Assembly: GCA_016880395.1 (NCBI GenBank)
Contig: JAEHDN010000121.1
Span: forward strand, 1-23,888
Direction of reading: 5' to 3'
Source of the DNA: Candidatus Eiseniibacteriota bacterium
GTDB taxonomy: Bacteria > Eisenbacteria > RBG-16-71-46 > SZUA-252
Length of the DNA: 23,888 bases
Below the pieces are notes generated by a model, which saw only the letters and a program-made list of their open reading frames with translations, did no database searches and was not told the DNA's origin. A program made the position numbers and the translations under genes. This document shows positions 14,910 to 23,001 of this stretch, one piece after another. Position 1 is the first letter of the stretch; each line of letters opens with the position of its first letter.

Positions 14910-15953
14910 ATGAGGGCCTGGATGAGGAGCCTCGCAGTGCTCGCGGCGCTGATCGGTCCCTCGGGAACCGCGTGGGCCGGCGGCCTGGACCGGGTGGGAA
15001 CGTCCGGAGCTCTGGAGCTTAGGATTCCGGTCGGACCGCAGGCGGTGGCCCTAGGCGGTTCTTCCGTGGCGCTCGGCGGCGGCCTGTCGAATCTCTACTA
15101 CAACCCGGCAGCGCTCGCCTCGACGGACAAGGCTGAAGCGTTGGCGCTCCACAGCACCTACCTCGCGGACTCGAAGGTGAACTACGGCGCGGTCTCGATT
15201 CCCGTGGGGTCGTCGGGCATGGCCGCGGTCTCGGTCAAGGTGATGAACTTCGGAGACATCACGGTCACCACCGAGGAGCTGCCGGAAGGAACGGGGGAGA
15301 TCCTGAGCCCGAACTTTGCGGTGGTCGGCCTGACCTACGGGCGGCGCATGACCGATCGCGTGCTCGTGGGCATCACGGGCATGTTCGTGAACGAGCGCGT
15401 GGCCGACCTCACCGCGCACGGATTCGCGGGGGACTTGGGCGTGCAGTACGACACCGGCTGGCACGGAGTCCGATTCGGGTTCGCTATGAAGAACATCGGA
15501 CCGAACATGCAGTTCGACGGCGGAGGGTTGGAGGAGGCGATCATCGTGCCGGGCGACGACCCTTCGGCGCAACCGCACGTCGTTCAGCTCGAGTCGACCT
15601 CGTTCGAGCTGCCGGCCTATCTCCAGTTCGGCCTGACGTACGACGTCTCCTTCGCGGAAAACCGCACGTTGACCGTGCTCGGGGCCGTGCAATCGAACAA
15701 CTACTCGAGCGACGAGTACCGGCTGGGGGCCGAGTTCCATCTGGGCGAGTGGCTGGCGCTCCGGGGCGGATTCACCGGACAGCTCGCGCTCAAGGACGAG
15801 GATCGGATGGACGACTACCTTTACAGCTATAGCTATGGAGCGGGACTCAACTTCAAGCTGGGGGACACGCCGTTCCGCTTCGACTGGGCGGGAACGGCCG
15901 TGGGTCAGTTCTTCGACGACAATCAGCAGGTCGGTCTCAGCGTCGCGTTTTGA
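14910..15953 (+). CDS. PorV/PorQ family outer-membrane beta-barrel protein
   Basis: 347 residues from ATG 14910, with GGAGG 8 bases upstream; the in-frame ATG 14895 is too close to its only candidate ribosome site. A signal peptide (MRSLAVLAALIGPSGTAWA) precedes the family's N-terminal block: GALELRIPVGPQAVALGGSSVALGGG with LSNLYYNPAALAS. This matches the PorV/PorQ pattern of R-x-x-x-x-G-x-x-A-x-x-G followed by YYNPAAL. Later strands end in LSVAF, an aromatic C-terminal beta-signal. In Bacteroidetes, PorV carries type IX secretion cargo from the translocon to the attachment complex; in other FCB phyla the homologues are usually uncharacterised. It is the third gene after a receptor and a cargo-like protein with a sorting domain, which supports an export or display role. 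It is probably cotranscribed with them. Confidence 0.88.
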   Translation: MRAWMRSLAVLAALIGPSGTAWAGGLDRVGTSGALELRIPVGPQAVALGGSSVALGGGLSNLYYNPAALASTDKAEALALHSTYLADSKVNYGAVSIPVGSSGMAAVSVKVMNFGDITVTTEELPEGTGEILSPNFAVVGLTYGRRMTDRVLVGITGMFVNERVADLTAHGFAGDLGVQYDTGWHGVRFGFAMKNIGPNMQFDGGGLEEAIIVPGDDPSAQPHVVQLESTSFELPAYLQFGLTYDVSFAENRTLTVLGAVQSNNYSSDEYRLGAEFHLGEWLALRGGFTGQLALKDEDRMDDYLYSYSYGAGLNFKLGDTPFRFDWAGTAVGQFFDDNQQVGLSVAF

Positions 15954-15977
15954 TCATCGCGGCAGGTCGACGTCGCG

Positions 15978-16011
15978 GCCGGGGCGGGTGATGAAAACCC
16001 GCCCCGGCTTT
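15978..16011 (+). other. 12-bp perfect hairpin enclosing the dacB start codon
   Basis: GCCGGGGCGGGT (15978-15989) pairs perfectly with ACCCGCCCCGGC (15997-16008). The 7-base loop GATGAAA contains the ATG of the next gene (15991-15993). Three T (16009-16011) follow the stem, so it could act as a weak terminator after the PorV-like gene, or mask the start codon, or both. Confidence 0.6.
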
Positions 16012-17610
16012 CGTCGTCTCGCTCTCGCGCTTGCGTTCGCGGCCATCGCTCCCACGCCCGCGGGGGCCGACGCCGCACCCCGGGGCGTCCTCGCCGACTC
16101 CGTCCGAGCGATCGCGGGTTCGCTCCTTCATCGCGCCGACGTCGGCCTCCTCGCGATCTCGCTCGACAAGGGGGACACGCTCGTTGCCTACGGCGAGAGC
16201 CGGCGGCTCATCCCCGGCAGCAACGCGAAGCTCTTCACGAACGGAGCCTTCCTGGTCCGGTTCGGCGTCGACTACCGGAGGGCGACGGTCGTCGACGCGC
16301 GGGGGAAGGTGTCCCGGAGCGACGGCGGCCGCAAGGTGCGGCTCAAGGGAGATCTCGTCCTTCGCGGGAGCGGGATGCCGGACGTGACCCAGATCCTGAG
16401 CCCTGGCTCCCGAGGGCTCCTGGACTCGCTCGCGTACCTTCTTCGCGAGAGCGGGCTCCAGCGCTTCGAGGGAACGCTGTGGGTGGACGGATCGATCTTC
16501 GCCCCGGAGCCCTACGCCCCGGGCTGGGCCCTCGACGATTTCGTCTACGCCTATGGCGCCCCCGTGAACGGAATCCTCGCGAACGGGAACGCGGCGACGG
16601 TGGTAGCGACGAGCACCGGCAAGGGAGACGAGGTGGCGCTCACTTTGGATCCGCCCGAGACGCCGCTCGAGGTGAGAGGGACGATCGACGTGGTGGACTC
16701 GAGCGCGACCGGCCGGCTCGACGTGCGCCGCGCGCCCGGTACCCGGGTGGTCGACGTCTGGGGCACCGTCCCGCGCGGACGCGCGTCGCGCAAGCAGGTG
16801 GCTGTTCCGGACCCCGACTCCACGGCGGGCCTCTTCCTCCTCGGAGCGATGAGACGCGCGGGCATGGAGGTGAAGGCCGGCGTGCGCGTGCTGCCGCCGG
16901 TCGGCGCGCCGGGAGCGGCGAAAGCGGTCGCGGCTCTCCAGCGGTCCCCGGGTGGCGAGGGCGGCGGCCCGAGCATCCCACCCGACGCGAGCCGATGGTC
17001 CAGCGTCCGGAAGGATGGCGCCCGGCCGGTAGCCTCGCTCCTCTCGCCCCCCGCGGCGGAGCTGGTCGGCGCGGTGAACGAGCTGAGCCTGAACGGGGAG
17101 ACCGAGGCGCTCCTCCGGAACCTGGACCCGAACCAGCCCAAACGGCGCGATCGAGGGCTGCAGGAGCTGTACGGCATCCTGGCCAGAGCTGGCGTCGACA
17201 CGCTGGACCTCTCGCTCGTGGACGGCTCCGGGCTCTCCCCGCTCGATCTGGTCACGCCCCGCTCCGTGGTCACGTGGCTCACGTGGCTCGACCGCGAGCC
17301 AAGGATCGGGCCAGCCTTCCGGGACCGGCTCGCCGGCCCGGGAATCCCGGGCACGCTCAAGAACCGGTTCGGCGGCGGGGACGGAGGCATCGCGATCCGC
17401 GGGAAAACGGGGACGTTGACGAACGTCAGCGCGCTCTCGGGCTACCTCACCGCCGAGTCCGGCGAGCGCATCGCCTTCTCCTCGATCACGAACGGCAACC
17501 GGGGGAGCGTGGCTCCCGCGCGGGACTTCGAGGAGCGCCTGGTGCGCCTTCTGAGCCGCCATCGTCCCCAGCCGGCGCCGTCGCGACGGCCCGGGAGCAT
17601 TCCGCGATGA
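15991..17610 (+). CDS. dacB: D-alanyl-D-alanine carboxypeptidase/endopeptidase, PBP4 (DacB) type, S13 family
   Basis: 539 residues from ATG 15991, giving a signal peptide (FRRLALALAFAAIAPTPAGADA). The three penicillin-binding motifs are in order: S-x-x-K as SNAK at residues 77-80 (LIPGSNAKLF), S-x-N as SLN at 366-368 (VNELSLNGETEALLRN), and KTG at 472-474 (RGKTGTLTNVSALSGYL). The long span between the first two, which includes DLVLRGSGMPD and a PVNGILANGN-type segment, is the class C (PBP4/S13) insertion. The enzyme trims D-Ala-D-Ala from peptidoglycan stems and may cut crosslinks in the periplasm. A Gly/Pro-rich low-complexity insert (SPGGEGGGPSIPP) precedes the SLN motif. It begins 37 bases after the PorV-like stop, with its ATG in a hairpin loop. 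Its TGA overlaps the ATG of the next gene (ATGA), implying translational coupling to the LD-carboxypeptidase. Confidence 0.92.
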   Translation: MKTRPGFRRLALALAFAAIAPTPAGADAAPRGVLADSVRAIAGSLLHRADVGLLAISLDKGDTLVAYGESRRLIPGSNAKLFTNGAFLVRFGVDYRRATVVDARGKVSRSDGGRKVRLKGDLVLRGSGMPDVTQILSPGSRGLLDSLAYLLRESGLQRFEGTLWVDGSIFAPEPYAPGWALDDFVYAYGAPVNGILANGNAATVVATSTGKGDEVALTLDPPETPLEVRGTIDVVDSSATGRLDVRRAPGTRVVDVWGTVPRGRASRKQVAVPDPDSTAGLFLLGAMRRAGMEVKAGVRVLPPVGAPGAAKAVAALQRSPGGEGGGPSIPPDASRWSSVRKDGARPVASLLSPPAAELVGAVNELSLNGETEALLRNLDPNQPKRRDRGLQELYGILARAGVDTLDLSLVDGSGLSPLDLVTPRSVVTWLTWLDREPRIGPAFRDRLAGPGIPGTLKNRFGGGDGGIAIRGKTGTLTNVSALSGYLTAESGERIAFSSITNGNRGSVAPARDFEERLVRLLSRHRPQPAPSRRPGSIPR

Positions 17611-18526
17611 TCGCGCCGCCCCGTCTGAGGCCCGGGAACACGATCGGCGTGGTGGCTCCGTCCGGCCCGGTACAGCGCGGCGCCATCGCGCTCGGGGCGC
17701 GCTTCCTCGAGCGCGCCGGCTTCCGCGTGAAGCTCGCGCGTCATCTCTTCGACCGGAGAGGCCACCTCGCGGGAGAGGACGGTGCGCGCCTCGCGGATCT
17801 CAACCGAATGCTCGCCGACCCGGACGTGCGCTGCGTGCTGATGGCGCGAGGCGGCTTCGGCGCGATGCGGATCGCGCCGGGCGTCGACTGGGGCGCGGTG
17901 CGCCGCGATCCCAAGATCTTTGCGGGCTTTTCCGACGCCACCTTCCTTCACCTCGGGATCGCCCGGCACGCGGGCGTGCGCACGCTGCACGGCCCGAACC
18001 TCCAGGGGCTGTCGCTCCGGCGAGGCGGAGAGGGCCGGCGCTGGCTCGCCTGGGTGACCGAGCCGCGGCCTGCGGAGGACGTGCGCACCTTGCACGCGCG
18101 CGGGCGGATCGCCGGGGGAGCCGCCGCCACCGAGGGACGGGTACTGGGGGGGAACCTGACGCTCCTCCACTACGCGGTCGGGACCGGAATCCTGCCGTCG
18201 CTCCGGGGCGCGATCCTCTTCCTGGAGGAGATCAACGAGCCCCCGTACAAGATCGACGGCATGCTCTGCCACCTGCGCCTGGCGGGGGCTCTCTCGGGGC
18301 TCGGAGGCGTGGCCCTCGGCGGTTTCACGAAGTGCGTCCCGAGGCCGAGGCGGCGGGAGCTGCCGCTCCGCGCCGTGCTCGAGGATCATCTCCGCCCGCT
18401 CCGTGTCCCCGCGGTTCGGGGCCTTCCCGCCGGCCACGGCAAGCGAAACGTGCCCCTCGCGCTGGGCGCCCGCGCCGTGCTCGATCCCCGCCGGGGAATC
18501 CTTCGCTACGAGGAAGGTCTCGTCTC

Positions 18527-18530
<4 letters not shown>
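17607..18530 (+). CDS. ldcA: LD-carboxypeptidase, S66 family
   Basis: 307 residues, the normal S66 length. The start overlaps the dacB stop by ATGA. Family motifs are present: an N-terminal GNTIGVVAPSG, an ARGGFGAMRI segment, the nucleophile Ser109 in GFSDAT, Glu207 in LFLEEINEPPYKIDGML, and His277 in GLPAGHGKRNVPL. These correspond to the Ser-Glu-His triad of LdcA. The enzyme cleaves the L,D bond of murein tetrapeptides during peptidoglycan recycling, normally in the cytoplasm; no signal peptide is seen here. Coupling to a DacB-type DD-peptidase makes chemical sense, because DD-cleavage produces the tetrapeptides that LdcA uses. Its TAG shares the palindrome CTAG (18527-18530) with the TAG of the convergent glutamate dehydrogenase gene, leaving no space for a terminator between them. 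Confidence 0.93.
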
Positions 18531-19813
<1,283 letters not shown>

Positions 19814-19882
19814 GAATCTCCTTCGATGGGCGGAGGTCGCCTGATCGTAAGTGTCGAAAATGCTTCGCTTTTGACGGGCGGT

Positions 19883-19912
19883 AGTGTAGAGAAAGGGGCG
19901 AGGACCAATCAA
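19883..19912 (-). promoter_or_regulatory. Candidate promoter for glutamate dehydrogenase
   Basis: On the minus strand TTGATT (19912-19907), an 18-base spacer and TACACT (19888-19883) lie 69 bases before the ATG. The -10 hexamer is identical to that of the tRNA promoter at 4134-4139, which adds some support. Confidence 0.35.
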
Positions 19913-19914
19913 GC

Positions 19915-21147
19915 GTGTACTACTTCTACTGGCTTCCCATCGGCACCGACTCCAAGGTGCGCGGCGTCCCCTGGGTCACGCTGGCGCTGCTCGTGGCGAA
20001 CGTCATGGTATTCGCCGCGCTGCACGCCCTGCCCGGCGCCGAGGCCGTCGCCTACCGCTGGGCCTTCAAGGCCGGCCAGCCGACGGTCCAGACGGCGATC
20101 GCCTCGGTCTTCCTCCATGCGGACACGCTCCACCTGCTGGGGAACCTGGTGTTCCTCGGCGTCTTCGGCCCTCCTCTCGAATCGCGGCTCGGTGCCGGCC
20201 GGTACCTGATCGCCTACATCGCCTGCGGCTGGCTCGCCAATCTGGTCCAGGCCGCGTGGATCGTGCAGGCTGCTCCGGATCTCCGCTCGGTCCCGATCAT
20301 CGGCGCGTCCGGCGCCATCTCGGGGTTGATGGGTCTCTTCGCCGTGCGCCTCTACTTCGCGCGGCTGCGCTTCGCATCGATCACGATGCTCTTCCTCCAG
20401 GGGATGGTGAAGCCAAGCCGCTTCACGCTGCCGGCGCTGGTCGGGATCGGACTCTGGTTCACGCTCCAGCTCGCCTACCAGCTGGCCGGGGTCGCGCCGG
20501 AGACAGCCACGCTCTGCCACGTCGGTGGATTCCTCTTCGGCGCGTTCTTCGCCCTCGTGATGGGACTCCGCTCCGAGGGTCGGCTCGAGAGCCGGCTCGC
20601 GCGGGGCACGCGCTACGTGTCGCGGGGGGAGTGGTTTGCGGCGCTCGGGGAGTACGAGTCGTACCTCTCGGCCAGGCCCGACGACCCGGAGGTCATCGCG
20701 CAGGTGGCCCGCGTGCAGCGGGTGACCCACCAGGAGTCGCAGGCGGTCGACCGGTTCGCCGCGGCGATACGGCTCTGGCTCCTGCGGGGCGAGATCCGCA
20801 AGGCGTGCGACGGCTACGAGGAGATGAAACGGCTCCTCGGGGGCGTGGCGCTGCCGCCGGGGGATCTCTTGCGGATCGCACGAGGCTGCGAGGAGCTGGG
20901 GCGGCCCGGAGACGCGAGCCGCGCCTACGAGGCCTACGGGCGGCACTATCCCGATCGGGAGGGGGCCGCCCTCGCCCTCTTGAAGAGCGCCGAGATCGAG
21001 CAGCACGCCCTCAACAATCTCGGACGGGCCCGCTTCCTCTACGACGAGCTGCTCCGCCGGCCCCTGAGGCCGGACCTCGAGCGGATGGTGCGCGAGCGCT
21101 CCGAGCTCACGGACACGGCCCTCAACGGAGCGGGCGGCGCGGCGTAG
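19915..21147 (+). CDS. Rhomboid-family intramembrane serine protease with C-terminal helical-repeat region
   Basis: 410 residues from GTG 19915; no stronger start lies nearby. Residues 1-215 form a rhomboid domain: the first helix (VTLALLVANVMVFAAL), H-x(4)-H-LLGN-LVFL at 68-81, the catalytic Ser132 in IIGASGAISGLMG, and the catalytic His202 in LCHVGGFLFGAFFA. Rhomboids cut transmembrane segments of other membrane proteins within the inner membrane. Residues about 220-400 are soluble, alpha-helical and TPR-like (GEWFAALGEYESYLSARPDDPE, AIRLWLLRGEIRKACDGYEEM, ELGRPGDASRAYEAYGRHYPD). This tail probably recruits a substrate or partner on the cytoplasmic side. It is divergent from gdhA and convergent with the small secreted protein at 21187. 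The substrate is unknown. Confidence 0.88.
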   Translation: MYYFYWLPIGTDSKVRGVPWVTLALLVANVMVFAALHALPGAEAVAYRWAFKAGQPTVQTAIASVFLHADTLHLLGNLVFLGVFGPPLESRLGAGRYLIAYIACGWLANLVQAAWIVQAAPDLRSVPIIGASGAISGLMGLFAVRLYFARLRFASITMLFLQGMVKPSRFTLPALVGIGLWFTLQLAYQLAGVAPETATLCHVGGFLFGAFFALVMGLRSEGRLESRLARGTRYVSRGEWFAALGEYESYLSARPDDPEVIAQVARVQRVTHQESQAVDRFAAAIRLWLLRGEIRKACDGYEEMKRLLGGVALPPGDLLRIARGCEELGRPGDASRAYEAYGRHYPDREGAALALLKSAEIEQHALNNLGRARFLYDELLRRPLRPDLERMVRERSELTDTALNGAGGAA

Positions 21148-21186
21148 CGCGGCCCGGCGGCCGCCCGGCGTCGACAAAAACCCCGC

Positions 21187-21723
21187 CTACGGCAGGCAGT
21201 CCAGCTCGGCCAGCTCCTTGTTGCGGCTCGAAGGATCGAACAGGTAGACCCGGAACTGCCGTCCGGGCGTGAGCGTCGCTCTGGGCACGCAGCGCGAGAT
21301 CAGGCCGTTCGCGGCGCTCGACCGGCTCTCGTGGAGCACGATCTCCTTGGTCATGAGGGCGCGCTCCGGGGCGTAGAACCAGAGGAGCACGGTCGCGTCG
21401 GCGGTCGGATCGTAGGCGCTCCGCATATCGTAGACGCCGCTTCCGTCCGTGATCCCCGCCGCCAGCTCCTGGCCGTCGCTGAACACCTTCACCTGCACCC
21501 CGGAGACCGGACGGTCGTTCACGTCCAGGACGGTCCCGGTGAACGCGGTCAGGCGGCGGTCGACGCCGATCGACTGGAACTCCTGGACACGCCGGACGTC
21601 GGCGCTCGGGGACTCGTTGGAGCTTCCCGGAGGGGGGGACGAGGGGGGGGCCGCGCTGGCGGGGCCCATCGCGAGGAGGAGCAGGGACAAACTGCCGAGC
21701 AACCTCAAGATCGGACGCGTCAT
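21187..21723 (-). CDS. Small secreted protein with carboxypeptidase-regulatory-like beta domain
   Basis: 178 residues from ATG 21723, with GGAGGT eight bases upstream. A signal peptide (LRLLGSLSLLLLAMGPASA) is followed by a short Pro/Ser linker encoded by the G-runs at 21632-21650, then one beta-sandwich: FTGTVLDVNDRPVSGVQVKVFSDG, TDGSGVYDMRS. This resembles the carboxypeptidase-regulatory-like fold often used as a spacer or binding module in exported proteins. A Cys pair (SRCVPRATL and the near-terminal LDCLP) could form a disulfide. No enzyme motif is visible and the function is unknown. It is divergent from mreB and convergent with the rhomboid gene. Confidence 0.8.
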   Translation of the reverse strand: MTRPILRLLGSLSLLLLAMGPASAAPPSSPPPGSSNESPSADVRRVQEFQSIGVDRRLTAFTGTVLDVNDRPVSGVQVKVFSDGQELAAGITDGSGVYDMRSAYDPTADATVLLWFYAPERALMTKEIVLHESRSSAANGLISRCVPRATLTPGRQFRVYLFDPSSRNKELAELDCLP

Positions 21724-21769
21724 GGCCGATACCTCCACTGTTGCGTCGCCGCGGAGGGATTCCGAGCGG

Positions 21770-21798
21770 ACGCTACCACCGGTAATTCGGCCTGTCAA
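21770..21798 (-). promoter_or_regulatory. Candidate promoter for the small secreted protein
   Basis: On the minus strand TTGACA (21798-21793, consensus), a 17-base spacer and TAGCGT (21775-21770, three of six) lie 46 bases upstream of the ATG at 21723. The -35 box and spacing are ideal; the -10 is weak. Confidence 0.5.
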
Positions 21799-21944
21799 CG
21801 CGGCTTCCCGAGGAGAATCACCTTGCTGCTGGGTGCCCCGTTTGTTACGGTCCGATCGCTTCCAACCAGATCATTCTCCGACCCGCCCGGGACGGAGTCA
21901 GGAGTCTGCCCGCCATGTCCACCCAGGGATTTCGGGAGGCACGG

Positions 21945-22982
21945 ATGTTTCTCGACCAGGTGATGGGCGTCTTTTCGAATGACGTTGCGATCGACCTGGG
22001 GACGGCCAACACGCTGGTCTATCTCCGGGGCAAGGGCATCGTCTTGAACGAGCCCTCGGTCGTCGCCGTCGATCGAACCACCAATAAGGTCATCGCCGTC
22101 GGGAAGGAAGCGAAGAGCATGCTCGGCCGCACCCCCGACGAGATCCACGCGGTTCGCCCGCTCAAGGATGGCGTGATCGCCGACTTCGAGAAGACCGAGG
22201 ACCTGCTGCGCGAGTTCATCCAGAAGGCGCTCCGGCGCCGCACGTGGGTGCGCCCGCGCATCATCATCTGCGTCCCGTCCGGGATCACCGAGGTGGAGAA
22301 GCGCGCCGTCCAGGATTCCGCCCAGCACGCGGGCGCCCGCGAGGTGCTCCTCGTTCCGGAGCCGATCGCCGCGGCGATCGGCGTCGGCCTCCCCGTCGGC
22401 AAGCCGTCGGGGAACATGATCATCGACATCGGCGGCGGAACGACCGAGATCGCGGTCATGGCCCTCAACTCGATCGTGAACCAGCAGTCGATCCGGGTCG
22501 GCGGGGACGAGATGGACGAGGCGATCGTCCAGTACGTGAAGAAGGCCTACAACCTCCTCATCGGAGAGCAGACGGCCGAGCAGATCAAGATCCGGATCGG
22601 CTCCGCCTTCCGCCTCGAGCAGGAGGAGGAGATGGAGATCAAGGGGCGCGACCTGGTCGCGGGGATCCCCAAGACGATGAAGATTTCCTCCGTCGAGGTC
22701 CGCGAGGCGCTGAGCGAGCCGCTCCAGCAGATCGTGGACGCGCTCATGCAGTCGCTCGAGAAGACGCCCCCCGAGCTCGCCTCGGACATCGTCGACCGGG
22801 GGATCGTCATGACGGGCGGCGGATCGCTCCTGCGGGGAATCGACATGCTGCTCCGCGAGGCCACCAACCTGCCCATCACGGTGGCCGAGGATCCGCTCTC
22901 GTGCGTCGTGCTCGGCACCGGGAAGATCCTGGATGATCCGACACAGTACGAGAAGGTGCTCATGTCGGTGGTACGCGACTGA
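21945..22982 (+). CDS. mreB: Rod shape-determining protein MreB
   Basis: 345 residues from ATG 21945, chosen over ATG 21915 because GGGAGG lies five bases upstream and the product then matches the usual MreB length and N-terminus (MFLDQVMGVFSNDVAIDLGTANT). Actin-fold nucleotide motifs are present: phosphate-1 AIDLGTANTLVY (residues 15-26), phosphate-2 IIDIGGGTTEIAV, and the adenosine motif GIVMTGGGSLLRG near residue 290. MreB forms membrane-bound filaments on the cytoplasmic side and guides the elongasome (MreC, MreD, RodA, PBP2), so the cell is probably rod-shaped. It is followed after 19 bases by mreC, the standard order. Confidence 0.97.
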   Translation: MFLDQVMGVFSNDVAIDLGTANTLVYLRGKGIVLNEPSVVAVDRTTNKVIAVGKEAKSMLGRTPDEIHAVRPLKDGVIADFEKTEDLLREFIQKALRRRTWVRPRIIICVPSGITEVEKRAVQDSAQHAGAREVLLVPEPIAAAIGVGLPVGKPSGNMIIDIGGGTTEIAVMALNSIVNQQSIRVGGDEMDEAIVQYVKKAYNLLIGEQTAEQIKIRIGSAFRLEQEEEMEIKGRDLVAGIPKTMKISSVEVREALSEPLQQIVDALMQSLEKTPPELASDIVDRGIVMTGGGSLLRGIDMLLREATNLPITVAEDPLSCVVLGTGKILDDPTQYEKVLMSVVRD

Positions 22983-23001
22983 CCCTGGGGCGTGAGCCCT
23001 C

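Noticed and set aside
21148..21186. Terminator between the convergent rhomboid and small secreted-protein genes
   Set aside because: GC-rich inverted repeats lack a T-tract on the plus strand. On the minus strand only a 4-bp stem precedes GGGG and five T.
21632..21650. Runs of seven and eight G as a phase-variation tract
   Set aside because: They encode a Pro-rich linker in frame and the gene is intact; homopolymer slippage is possible, but nothing shows it.
21915..21944. Upstream ATG as the mreB start
   Set aside because: It would add ten residues absent from typical MreB and has poorer ribosome-site spacing than ATG 21945.
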